DNA of 64,000 bases from Ophiosphaerella korrae (Eukaryota; Ascomycota; Dothideomycetes; Pleosporales; Phaeosphaeriaceae): NCBI GenBank assembly GCA_028456385.1, contig JALNQF010000011.1, positions 124,001 through 188,000 of the forward strand, in the 5' to 3' direction. Under the pieces are notes generated by a model. That model was not told the origin of the DNA, did not search any database, and worked only from the letters and a program-made list of their open reading frames with translations. This document shows, piece by piece, positions 10,912 through 21,835 of the stretch. The position numbers and the translations under genes were made by a program. The stretch's first letter is position 1. Every line of letters starts with the position of its first letter.

Positions 10912-13137
10912 ATGCACGAATATTGTTATTCTCCACTTTCGCAGCGCGACAGTATTCGCCTACTCCGGCTACTCCCAAAAGACAAGTGCCCAGCGAACTT
11001 GCAATGCGAACTCTTCGAGTACCCTTTACATAAAACTGATAGATCGTTTCATCTTTATGAAGCAGTATCGTATGTTTGGGGTAGTACGAATGATCTTCAG
11101 TCTATAATTGTGGACAATTGCAGCTTAGAGGTTACGAAAAACCTCTACAAATTGCTGCTTCGTCTTCGAGATGACAGCCTTCCTCGAACTCTCTGGGTGG
11201 ATGCTGTTTGCATCAACCAAGGTAAAAACAACAAAGACGGTAAAGGCGATAAAGAGAAAGAGAGCCAGATACAGTTGATGGCAGAGATCTACGCGAGAGC
11301 TGGCCGTGTGATTGTTTGGCTTGGGGACGCTGGAGACAAGAGTAGTCTGGCTCTTGATACCATACAACTTGCAGGCAAAAAGCCAACAACACCTTTGGAC
11401 CCCAAGCTGTCCAATCAAGCAATCTCACAGCTGCTTAAAGAGCACTGGTTTCGGCGAATCTGGGTGAGAAAGCGAAGCTCAAGTGCTGGTGTAAGTGACT
11501 AAAAAACGCTCTAGGTTCTGCAAGAAGTTGCTGCCGCCCATAATGTTTTAATCATGTATGGCTCTGCGGAGATCGACGGCTATGCCTTTTGTTTAGGCTT
11601 GGATTCTTTAAGTACAGATTTAAAAGAATGTATGATCCCGGCAACCTCTTAAATCCGAGAAGCAATATTCCGACCTAGGAAAATACCGCGAAATCGGAAG
11701 AGATACTCGTTAGATATATGCCCTCTTGGCGAGCTCCTCGACATGTATCATACATACGAAGCTACAAGGCCTCATGATAAGATATATGCCCTGCTTGGCA
11801 TGTGCTCGCACGAACAAATAGAGCTTCTAAGTGGAGCTGGTTTAGAGCCTGATTATGCTGTTAAATGGGAGATACTTCTACAGCGCCTTGTCAAGTTCGT
11901 TATCAGCAATCGCGTCTCTGTCAACACCTGGGAGGAAGAGCAGATGGCAGTCATCAAGAGCAAGGGTTGTATTCTTGGAAGGGTGTCTAAGAGAAAACAC
12001 AGTCCTGATATAGGTGGTAGGCAGACACTGGAAGTCATTTTCGACAATACATTAAATGAGCTGGAATGTGTGCGAAACAGCAGCACGAGCTGGGTTCTCC
12101 CAATCTCAGCGAAGCCTATCCAAGATGGAGACCTGCTTTGCCTTCTTCAAGAAGCCTCAAACCCTACTATTGTTAGAATACGCAAGGATTAATTTACAGT
12201 TATTATGATTGCAACGGTTTTTCCAGAGGACTGGCAAACGCAGGATGGTAAAGTCAGTTGGTCTGAGATTCGCAAATCGGCACCCTTTAACCGCGATTTT
12301 TTACTTGTCTGGGACTGGAAGACTTCCTTAGAAGAGCCTCAGTATCTAGGAGAGTACGACAACTTTATGAAGGCAAATAACTTGCAATTAGATGCAGAAA
12401 TAGGGCTAGAAAGCCAGCTAGGCAGCGCAACTAGAAGGTGGGATGTTGCATTAATACTAGGAGATTTGGGACGGTATAAAGAGGCGAAAGAAAAACTCCA
12501 ACAGGCAGTAGAGGGCTATGAGAACGTAATTTGGAAAGAGTATAGGCATATGCTGAAAAGCCGGTACGGTCTTACACCTCTAGGTTGGGCTGCAGGCAGC
12601 GGCTGTAGTGCGGTAGTAGACTTGCTACTCACGAAGGACGACGTTGATATAAATTTGGAGGATAGCCAATACCATCGGACACCGCTCTCGTGGGCCGTCA
12701 AGAATGGGCATGGGGTTATTGTCAAGCAACTGCTTGACATAGGGGAAGCTGATGTTAACCTAGGGGATAAGCATGGTCAGACGCCGCTTTCATTGGCTGC
12801 TGAGAATGGGCACGACTCTATGACCGAGCTGTTACTTGCTGCTGGTAGGACTAGCGTCGACGCGAAGGACGGGAACGGTCGGACGCCGCTCATATACGCC
12901 GCCGTGAACGGACACGAAGCCGTGGTTAAGCTGCTGCTTGCGACAGGCAAGGTCGATGTCAACGCGAAGGACAGGGATAACAAGACACCGCTATCGTGGG
13001 CCGCTAGGAGAGGGTACGAGGCTATAGTCAAGCTACTACTTGCAACAGATAAGGTCAATGTTAACGCAAAGAACAAGGATAATAAGCTATCCTAGGTCGC
13101 TAAGAAAAGGTATAAGGCTATAGTTAAGTTACTATAG
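10912..13137 (+). pseudogene. HET-domain/ankyrin-repeat protein, broken by several stops
   Basis: Heterokaryon-incompatibility type protein. HET signatures appear in order: AVSYVWG, LWVDAVCINQ, and after an intron (11464-11514) VLQEVAAAHNVLIMYG, then a RPHDKIYALLGM block. A linker with KSKGCILG precedes at least five ankyrin repeats (TPLSWAA/TPLSLAAENGH-type, about 12570-13090). The same frame is interrupted by TAA at 11650-11652, TAA at 12190-12192, TAG at 13093-13095 and TAG near 13132, while flanking residues still match the family. The reading frame itself is not shifted. Such proteins trigger cell death on non-self contact; this copy cannot be made whole. The ankyrin array ends abruptly in a retrotransposon fragment. 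Confidence 0.85.
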
Positions 13138-13335
13138 CTACAGGCGGGCAGGACGTTCCTTAACGAGTATCTGCATAAGATCAAGGTATCAGAGACAGTG
13201 TTGTGCGAGTGTGGATGCGTAGAGTCGACAGCGTACTTTCTTCGTGTGCAGGCGATGGAAGCAGCAAAGCGCGAACATAGGAGACGTCGTGGTAGACAAG
13301 AAGATTTTTCAAAGGAGCTTTGGATAGAAAAGTGA
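13138..13335 (+). mobile_element. 3' scrap of a LINE-like non-LTR retrotransposon
   Basis: Directly after the last ankyrin relic, the frame reads GRTFLNEYLHKI, CECGCVEST and a basic tail. This matches the Cys-rich C-terminal segment that follows the reverse transcriptase/RNase H in fungal Tad/LINE-type elements. Only about 60 codons are present, with no RT catalytic motif. The join with the HET-ankyrin gene is at about 13135-13140, so the retroelement may have replaced the end of that gene. Confidence 0.5.
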
Positions 13336-13620
13336 CTGCATGATGGTTATTTCGTGATCAGTGGAGAGTGGTCTTGATATCAAGTATGGCCTAGGAGTGA
13401 TAAGTAACGGTATCGAAGTGGAGTGTTTTTGAACGTCGCTACTACGGGCAGGGAGGATGGCCAACCCGCTCTGGCCACAGGATTGCGCTGAAGGCGATTT
13501 TTTTCTGCTTATCACCGTCGCGTTGCCAACTACTACCAACCTAGGTATCTGTTTAATTTAATGTAATTAAATATGGTAGTAAAAACTTAAATTAAATACT
13601 ACCTCCTCGATTGAGTCTAC
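13336..13620. other. Intergenic, AT-rich 3' flank of AME1
   Basis: TTAA-rich tract at about 13550-13600; no gene seen. Confidence 0.5.
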
Positions 13621-15792
13621 TTATACTCGACCCTCAAGCCATCCTGCAGCTCTCTCGAGGACGCTATTGAAGCTCCTCACATTACTTAATAGTCCTCCAC
13701 CAAACGAACCTACGTCTCTACCCACCATGCTAAGAAGCATGCTTAATGGCACCTTGGGGCCCTCGTCCTCTCTACCCTCTTCGCGCGCCTTTTGGCGCCC
13801 GTTATGGATGGCATTTTCAATCTCAAACATATCTTCGCTGAGCTTGTTTCTTGAATCGACCTTTGCCTTCTCTGCTTCGTATTCAGCTTGGATCTCATCA
13901 TGCTGGAGCGCAACTTCCTGTCTATTATTCTGGAGTGCGAGAATGTCTTTCCGCAATGCAGCGTTGTCGCGTTTGAAGAGTTTCATCTTCCTAAAGTTGG
14001 TGCTGAGCACATCGTTGGCGTCTTGGAGATCCATGAGTTTTTCGTTCAGGCTTTCTTTGAAAGATAAAGACATGTTGATCTCGCTGCGCAGCTCCTTGCG
14101 TTGAGCGGAATCGGTGGAGGCCTGTAGTTTTTCAGCCATTCGGGTGAGGCGGTGGTCGATTGCTTCTTCAAGTATGGTGCGTGTAGTATCAGCCACTGTG
14201 ATGCCTCGTACCGTAGAGCCCTTGATGCGCATAACGGAAATGGCATGTTTGGGGCCGAGAAACTTGTGACGCTTGTGCGGTGGTTTGTCGCTCACAGGCT
14301 TCAGGTTTTGAACCTGCTTGGGTGACTGAGGTTTGGTGGCGGCTGGTGGTGTGGGCAATGGTTCATCCTCGGGATCCGGTTCTTCATAGTCCGAGCCTTC
14401 ACCATCAGAGATGTTGAAGATTTCTTCAGTATGCTTGATAGGCTGCCTCGACGTTTCTGTAGTTCGGTCTTTTTCCGGAGAAAGCTCGTCGACTTGGTCA
14501 TCTTCTTCCAACCCGACCTCGGTGTCTTTTTGCTTTCTCGGTTTCTGTGCAACCGGCGTTGCTGCAGGCTTCATTTTCGAGTTTTTCGCAGGTCGGCCAC
14601 GCTTTGCAGTCTTGGTGGCAATAGGCACACGAAGAGCTTGGCCATTTTCGTCTGAGACTCTCCGTCGAGGCTGACCATGTTTAGTTGGTTGCTTCTCCCG
14701 CTGCCTACTACTGTCCTTTCCGATGGATTGCTCAACTTTCCGAGTCGATGGCGTTTCTTGTACTGGAGTTGGTTGTATGGGTGAAGATAGCTCGTCAACC
14801 TCCATGTGGTCATCTTCACCTAGGCTTCCATTTAGTTGCCGTCCACGTGTCACGGTGCGGGGGGTTGCTCCATTTATGTCTGGCGGAGATAATTCATCTT
14901 CGCTTTCATTGTCCGCTTGAACAGCGCCAGGTATGTCGGACTGTGGACCAAAACGTGAGGCAGATGAAATCCTTGGTTGACCATTGGGTAGTAGGGTAGG
15001 TGTGGCCAGCCCAAGCTCCGTTGATTTTGATTTTGATCTCCGTGGAATAGACTGTCGCGGCGTCACTGACATGCTCCCTACCCTCTCCGCAATCGGCGGC
15101 CTCTTGGCTATGCTTCCCGATGATATGCGTTTCTGCGCGAATATGGAGACTGGGGTCCCATTGACTGCCGATTTCGCGGGCATGGTTGTCTTGCGGACAC
15201 TGCTTTCCCCCTGATGCAGAATTGAGAGCTCGTCTGGTACATCATCGAGCTCCTCGTGGACGGGTGATACTGCGCCAACAATCCTCCTGCTCTTCTCGAT
15301 TGAGTGCACGAGTTCTTCGCGGTCAGGGCTGAGTTCATCCTCCTCCTCCCCCTCGTCAAGTGTGCCTGCTAGCGCAACGAGGGAGCCCCGCTTCCTCTTG
15401 CCCAAGTGTGGGGTGCCAGTTTGATCCTTGGGCGTGCCCCTGCGTTTCGAGCTACTGCTGCGCTGGGCCGATGCGCTTCGGCTTCGCTGCGCAGAGCCAT
15501 TTGCGCGTTGTGGTGTGCTGCGGGCCGGCGTTCGTTGCGATGTTGGCGGGGGGGGGCGCGAGGCTTGTTTGGCCGGGCGTGCGCCAAGAGCGCCAAAATT
15601 GAAGCCAAAGGACGCCTGGACAGAGGATGGGCTTGTGCAGTCAGCGACTTCATCCTGGGTGAGAAGGAAACAGCGGTGGCCTACCCAGCGCCACGGACGC
15701 GCTGCTGCCGATGCTCGCGCCGATCTGGGAATTGATTAGGCTGGGAGAGTAGAGGGCTCCAAAATGCAAGCACACATACCGATGGGCGCCAT
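13621..15792 (-). CDS. AME1: Inner kinetochore subunit Ame1/CENP-U-like
   Basis: Component of the COMA/CCAN inner kinetochore that links CENP-A chromatin to the Mis12 complex. I read three exons: 15792-15780 (MAPI), 15724-15685 (DRREHRQQRVRGAG) and 15631-13621. Introns are GT...AG and in phase, giving 687 residues. The first ATG at 15792 was chosen because the long frame has no ATG at its own upstream end and the N-terminus then shows the basic stretch and FGFNFGALG of the family. The middle is disordered and basic, with an AT-hook (KRGRPAK, about residue 360) and five DELS motifs in acidic patches. The last 200 residues form a long coiled coil ending RSFNSVLERAAGWLEGR, close to Aspergillus Ame1-type proteins as I remember them. 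Family call good; small 5' exons are inferred. Confidence 0.8.
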
Positions 15793-15974
15793 AGTGATGG
15801 TGGGCGTGACAATTGCTTGTATCGAGGAATCGTCGTCGCGTGTTGTTGCACTTGGCCTCTGTTGTGACGCCAACACGCTAGGCGCATGCACGTGAGAGGC
15901 TCGGCTGCGGAACCTCCCCGCAAATCCATGCCAGGACCCGTCAGCCTCAACGATGCACGTCCAGTGATATCAAA
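15793..15974. promoter_or_regulatory. 182-bp divergent promoter, AME1 / twin-CX9C gene
   Basis: The two start codons face away from each other across 182 bp, so both 5' regions must share it. A palindromic CACGTG box lies at 15889-15894. No obvious TATA box was seen. Confidence 0.6.
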
Positions 15975-16934
15975 ATGGGCTGGCTATGGGGGAGCGGCAA
16001 TGGCTCGACGGATAAGCTCGACTCTTCCCTGCAAGACTTCCTGAAGAAAGAAGCCCCCACAGGCCCCAAGCCTTCTCTGCCTGCAGCACAAAAAGAACCG
16101 CCGGCCCGCCCCTCCACACAGACCGAGACGCCGGCCGCACCAGAGAAGCCTGTGGTGCCTCCGCAGTCGCGGTTCCAGGACGGCCGGTACGCGCATCTAT
16201 GGAAGAATTATACCCCGCAAAATATCCTCGACGAGCGCGGCAAGAACGAGCAGGACAAACTGCGCGACCTCGTCGACGCATACAACGACCGCAAGGCCGG
16301 CATTGGAAGAATCGCCATGGAGAACTGTGCACTAGAGTACATGGAGCAGTTTGAGTGCTTCAGGCACCCCAAGACATGGATGTCCATGGGCACCTTGTGC
16401 AACGCCGAGTCGCGCAAATTCAACCGCTGCTATGACCTGCAATCCAAGTTCCTCAAAGCCCTGGGCTATCTGACCATGGAGGAGCGGTCGCCCGAGGAAG
16501 ACGAACGGATCCAGATGCACGCGGACAAACTATATCAGCAACTGCTGCAACAAGAAGCTGCGATGGAGAAGGCCGAGGCAGAAGGGCGCTCACGACCCAA
16601 GTTCGACAGCCTCCTGTCAAATCCGGCGAGCAAACCTGCCTCTATGGCGGCCTCGCCACTAGCCGACGACACCGCTTCTCAAGCAGAGGACGATTTGTGG
16701 AGCAATATCAGGCCAGAGTCGCGAAGACAATACGAACAAAAGCTTGCAAAGCTCCCTCCAGAACAACAAGAATACGAGAGAATGGCCGTGCTAGGTGAGC
16801 TGAAAGCACAGTCAGGGATAGCCAAAAAGGTCGAGGAGACATTTGTCGAGGAGCGAATACTACGCATGAAGCGGAGGGAGGCTGGACAAGCTACCCTAGG
16901 CGACACCATCAAGTACTGGTGGGGGTGGGGCTAA
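15975..16934 (+). CDS. Twin-CX9C (CHCH-like) protein, 319 aa
   Basis: Single-exon gene. Residues 118-152 hold two exact C-x9-C motifs (C118/C128 and C142/C152, 13 residues apart), the pattern of coiled-coil-helix proteins oxidised by Mia40 in the mitochondrial intermembrane space. The N-terminus (to about 65) is Pro-rich and disordered. The C-terminal half is highly charged and helical, ending in YWWGWG. It is far longer than typical Cmc-type proteins (about 70-110 aa). Ascomycetes have a conserved family like this whose function I do not know; a role in respiratory-chain assembly is only inferred from the Cys pattern. Shares its promoter with AME1. Confidence 0.75.
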   Translation: MGWLWGSGNGSTDKLDSSLQDFLKKEAPTGPKPSLPAAQKEPPARPSTQTETPAAPEKPVVPPQSRFQDGRYAHLWKNYTPQNILDERGKNEQDKLRDLVDAYNDRKAGIGRIAMENCALEYMEQFECFRHPKTWMSMGTLCNAESRKFNRCYDLQSKFLKALGYLTMEERSPEEDERIQMHADKLYQQLLQQEAAMEKAEAEGRSRPKFDSLLSNPASKPASMAASPLADDTASQAEDDLWSNIRPESRRQYEQKLAKLPPEQQEYERMAVLGELKAQSGIAKKVEETFVEERILRMKRREAGQATLGDTIKYWWGWG

Positions 16935-17606
16935 CAACCAAACAGACACTATAAATCACATGTACACTGCTGTAAAACACTCTGCGCGCACCATGGCTGC
17001 ATAGCAAGACAATACTGCAAGAAATCCAAGCTAACGCCATATGCACCATTTGAAGCTCGCTTTGCTGTGCCCACCCGTCCCCTTCGCTTCGCCAGTGGTC
17101 GCGTGAGACTCTGGATTAGGCTAGCCGCAGTTCCAGCAACCACCGCACTCTAACAATCGTCATCATGCGCCGCCAACGCCTGCTTCAACCCAGCCTGTCA
17201 GGCGGTTACACCAAGCTTCACACTCCATCACTGACAGCACAGGAGGGTTTTTCAATCATGGTTTCCCCTTTTTTCCCCTAGCAGTCTTCTGCTTTGCCTC
17301 CACATCCGACCCATGCACATCTATCTATCACTGCATCCATACCTTGTTGCAAACTTCAGCCTATATTAGCCCTGGACCGAGGAAGACGCCATATAGCATC
17401 CATATCCGCTTCAATTTTCATGTCATTCACTCAATTCTCACCTAACCCCTCGCATTACTTCTGATTCAAACAGTCGATCCTTGATTACCGAGGCCGGCCC
17501 GCAAGTGTGGGGTCAAAAACATCTCGGGGTTTCCTTCACATGACCATCAAGTTCACGCTTTCCACATTCTTGCCATTGCTGCTTAGAGCTCCTGTTGTTC
17601 GCATTG
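16935..17606. other. Intergenic
   Basis: Pyrimidine-rich stretches and presumed 5' UTR of the next gene; no feature recognised. Confidence 0.5.
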
Positions 17607-19185
17607 ATGTTCAGCTGCACAACTATCGCACTAGTTTTTGAGCGCCTCAGAATAATGTGCTCAAATAGTTTGCCCAGCACTGGCAAAGCCACAGGCACCC
17701 TAGATATGACTACTCCAACCAAGAGCAGGTCTCCGCCGCATTCTCCACGCAATGTTTCAAACAGACTTTGGGTTCAAGAGCAACAGAGGCGCATATTCCT
17801 ACACCATTTGTCGCAATGGTCGTTAAACCACGACTCAAGCCTGCATTTTCATGGCAGTATTAGCCTTATCTCGCAAGGAGCATGCGAATTAGAACTAGGA
17901 AAACCCGTCAAATGTGTGCTGACCGACGCCGCATTCACAGACGCAAGGCAAACCATTGTTATCAAGCTTTTTATGCCACAAGAACATGCAATGAAGCTTG
18001 AGCAAGGCGAAGAACGAGATACACGACGCGACTCTATGGATGCGTTACAATGCGACGTAACGCATAGAAGAAATAGCCAAGATAAAACCCTGGAAGATAC
18101 CAAGAATAAAGCAGGTGGGCACTACAAGCTAGTCGTACGGTGCGGCGCGGGATGGATGTCCGCTCGCGAATACTTCAGTAAAGTATATGTCTTACGCTTG
18201 CGACAAGGAATTCAAGAGGGGCGTCTTGCTGTGGACAAATGTCTAGTGAATCGATCGCACTCTCTTGGGCCACCAGTCTCAGACAAGGACAGTGTGACAA
18301 TACGCCCGTTATTCCATCCTTTCCTGAAGCTACCGGCTGAGCTTCAAGACCTGATTTTAAAAACCGCTGCGGGTCTCAGCCGAAACTATGATCTTTGTCC
18401 CGAGGACCCAAGTATATTGAAGGCGGGAAACGTTCGGCCTCGTTCAGCGATACCCCTAGGAACTCTCTTTGCAATCTCGAAAACAATCACCAAACACCTC
18501 AGTCCACATATGTATCACAGCACAGATTTCCACTTTGGCCTGATAGGGTAAAGATAACCCCAGAGCAATTCCCCCCAATACTCTAACTAATCAAATTAGG
18601 TTTACAAACTTCCTCTGGCAAAGCGGACCTACCAATCGCCGCGAGATCCGACGCCTAACATTTCACTTTGGTAGATCGGCAGCGTTACATTGTCTGCGTT
18701 GGTTGGCTCTCGATCCCATATTCGCGCTTTTTGAGCCGCCCGTTGCCACAAGCCCGCGCTCACTACAGTACTTCTGGAGATGCCAAATGCAGGATCTCGT
18801 AAAGGATGTGAATCTCTTCACAATAACCATAGACATAAAAGATGTATCAAGAACAAATCTTCCCCTTTTTGTCGCGATTATGAAGAGGACGTTTAACAGT
18901 GTGGAGAGGATACGTTTCATCGAAACAGACAAGAATGGCATCAGCGCAACTATAGCAATGGAGGATCCGAGACTGGATTGCCTGAAGAAAGAAAGGACAT
19001 GGAGAGAGTTGTGTTTGGCCTATTATCATAATCATCGGAAGCACTACTTCTATTTCAAGGATGAGCTTACGAAATACCCAGAGGGATGGGAAGAGGTGCA
19101 GAGCGTGATGGATCGTGACAAAGAATTTTTCGATACCGAGTTCCTGCCGTTGTCTTCCAGCGAGGATTTTGCTGCGTGGAAATGA
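17607..19185 (+). CDS. Hypothetical protein with F-box-like segment, about 508 aa
   Basis: Two exons (17607-18547 and 18600-19185) joined by a 52-nt GT...AG intron that keeps frame. The N-terminal 200 residues are hydrophilic. A FHPFLKLPAELQDLIL segment then starts an F-box-like helix region, followed by HFGLIG-FTNFLWQSG across the splice and a C-terminal half of the sort seen in fungal F-box-like proteins that count neither as LRR nor WD40. Other in-frame ATGs at 17655 and 17706 could be the true start. A substrate-adaptor role for SCF ubiquitin ligases is a guess from the LPxEL motif only. Sequence looks intact, with no stops. Confidence 0.6.
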
Positions 19186-19787
19186 AGGAAGTTTGTTTGC
19201 TTCGAACTAGTCACCGTGTGCTAAAACACCCATGAATAAACTTTTCTTGACTTCGTCTCCATGACGACATGCATGTCACGAAATGTAAACGGTACAATTC
19301 CAAAGGGCCTGCATGATGATTCAAGTATTTGGTGAGATAAGCGGCGCGCCTAACTCTACTCGGATGAGTCGGGGCTACTGTTGACGTCCGACTTCTCCAT
19401 CTAAATCCGCACCTCGAACCACTAACGCCGAGAATCTTGGGGAATACCTGGACATGACTGGGCTGTATGTCATTACTGGTGCCTATATTCGGCCTCATCT
19501 TTTCTTGATGCATGAGCTAGCCAACTGTACTTACCAGTGTTGGCTAGGGCAAGTCTTCAGCTCGCGCTCGGCTTTTGTGACGAAGTCCGAAGCTTATTAG
19601 TGACATCGGCCATCGTTGTACGATTTCGGCTATTGTACATCACTAGCCCTATATTTCGCAATCATATCCTACCTACTTAAACAATGTTGTGTCCCACTCA
19701 GTATCTAATTCCAAGACATCACCATCTGTTATCCTGACTTAAACGCATATTCAGCCGAGGTTTCTAAACTCGTCTCTCAACACCACC
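19186..19787. other. Intergenic, promoter side of the MFS gene
   Basis: No gene or repeat recognised. Confidence 0.5.
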
Positions 19788-21195
19788 ATGTCCCAGGCTA
19801 CATCCCCAGCGCGGTCACTGGACGAAGAAAAGTTGCAGAGACCCAACGATGAAATCGAGCAGACACACATCAGTGAGAAAAATAACGATACACATCAGCC
19901 AGAACTCCCGCCAACAAGCCCATGGCATCCAAGTCAGTTTCCTGATGGCGGCCGAGATGCATATCTATGTCTATTAGGATCCTTCTGTTGTCTCTTCTGC
20001 TCCTTTGGATGGATAAACTGCCTAGGCGTTTTCCAGAATTATTACCAATTCAACCAACTGCGCGATTACTCGTCGTCAACAATTGCGTGGATCGCATCAA
20101 TAGAGATCTTCGTCATGTTCTTTCCAGGACTGATAGTTGGATGGGTCAATGATTCTTATGGCCCAAAATACCTTCTGATCTTCGGCACCTTCTTCCACGT
20201 CTTCGGGCTCATGATGACAAGCCTCTCCACGGAATATTATCAATTTATCTTGGCACAAGGCATTTGTAGCCCACTTGGCCTCAACTGTATCTTTCAGGCA
20301 GGCACGAGCACACTCCCTACTTGGTTTCTCAAGAAGCGAGGGCTAGCATACGGAATCATGGCTGCAGGATCAGGGCTAGGAGGTATCATCTTCCCGATTA
20401 TGGCTTCACATCTCATTCCCAAAATTGGCTTCGCATGGACTATGCGAACAATTGCATTCTTGGTCCTGGGCCTCATGATCATTGCCTCGCTTACCGTCTC
20501 CTCACGCCTACCACCTAAGCCTCGAACATTGAAACTCGAAATCTTTTTAGAGCCCTTCAAGGACATCAAGTTCGTTCTACTTACTCTCTCGGCTTTCATC
20601 TTCTTTTTAGGCCTTTTCGTACCAATCAACTTCATCGAAGTTCAAGCCATTCACGCCGGAATGAGTAGAAGACTAGCGGGATATCTTCTTTCTGTTCTTA
20701 ATGCTGCTAGGTCAGTCTTCAACGCCCCCCCAATTCAATTATACTTACCGCTTACACACTCATAGCATCTTTGGCCGTATCATTCCCGGAGCACTAGCAG
20801 ACAAGTGCGGGAAGTTCAATATGCAAGCGCTTTGGGCCTTGGTCGCAGGTATTATCGTTCTCGCCCTGGGCATACCCGCAAATAGCAATGCCGCCTTTAT
20901 CGTTTTTGCAGGGCTCTACGGTTTCGCATCCGGCGCCTTTGTAACTCTGCTACCCGCGCAGATGGCCCAGATTTCCAAAGTCGAAGAAATCGGAGTGCGC
21001 ATTGGTGTCGCTTTTGGATGCTTGTCATTCGCCGGCCTAGCTGGCAATCCTATTGCGGGAGCCATTCTAGATGCAGGGAAGGGGAATTTCTGGGGTCTGA
21101 ATGTTTTCTCCGGGGTGATTCTGCTAGTGGGTGCTTCGATGTTCGTGTTCACGCGGATGTATATCGCGGAATGGAAGGTGTTTAAGAGGGTTTGA
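19788..21195 (+). CDS. MFS transporter, monocarboxylate-permease-like, 450 aa
   Basis: Twelve-helix major facilitator of the fungal MCT/MCH type. Exons 19788-20710 and 20766-21195 with a 55-nt GT...AG intron in phase. The hydrophilic N-terminus (about 65 residues) precedes DGGRDAYLCLLGSFCC, the usual start of TM1 in this family. Between TM2 and TM3 lies GWVNDSYGPKYLL (MFS signature A type); IFGRIIPGALADKCGKFN after the splice is the second-half equivalent. The array ends with TM12 and a short tail. Substrate cannot be read; relatives carry monocarboxylates or riboflavin, and some sit in metabolite clusters, but no cluster partners are present here. Appears intact. Confidence 0.85.
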
Positions 21196-21413
21196 AGAGT
21201 CGGCAAGCATGGCATTCACTATCTGTCCTATCTTGAAATATTCTCTGTCCATATTTGCCAGTTTATTCTATGTTCAAAGCATGCGCGATAGACTTGTATT
21301 ATAGATAGATTTCAGCTCTTCTGGTTACCATACAGCACTTTTAATGCAAAATTACCTATTACCATCATTTGTGCGCAACGTACTTAGTCAATAACAATCA
21401 TTTGGAATCTGAT

Positions 21414-21835
21414 TTACAATTTTCTCATGAAAAGGTCCGAGTGTCCGAATCCTTCCAGGCCGCCACAGAGACGCATATCGTAAAGCTTGCCACCATGAAC
21501 ACCATGAACCACGCCAAAACTTGGAGGTTTAAGCCTTCTAATTTCCTCTACGTAAGCTTTCAGTGACCTTAATAAATTCTCCTTGGACTCTTTAGGCCGG
21601 CTCTCCCAGTAGTGACCAATAGGAGAGCCAACTATGCGAGACATGACGATATATGTAGCTCCTTTCCTTTTGAATGCGGAATATATTTTCGGCACCGGAA
21701 TGGGGGTGTAAAAGGCGATAAATTGCATTGCGGCCACTTTGGAGAGGTGCTGGAGCGGGCCATACTTGACACAAACGCCTCAAGGTCGCGACGACTGCAA
21801 TCACAAGATGACACCGAAGCTACGAGGCATTGATC
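21414..21835 (-). pseudogene. Phosphotransferase (APH-fold) N-lobe fragment
   Basis: Reverse-strand frame with VKYGPLQHLSKVAAMQFI and TPIPVPKIYSAFKRKG, YIVMSRIVGSPIG, then a helical stretch. This is the N-lobe and linker of the fungal aminoglycoside-phosphotransferase-like family, where VKYG holds the ATP-binding Lys. The frame stops at 21414 before any HxD catalytic loop, and upstream the match breaks frame near 21790. It is a truncated relic without a start codon or catalytic half. Confidence 0.6.
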
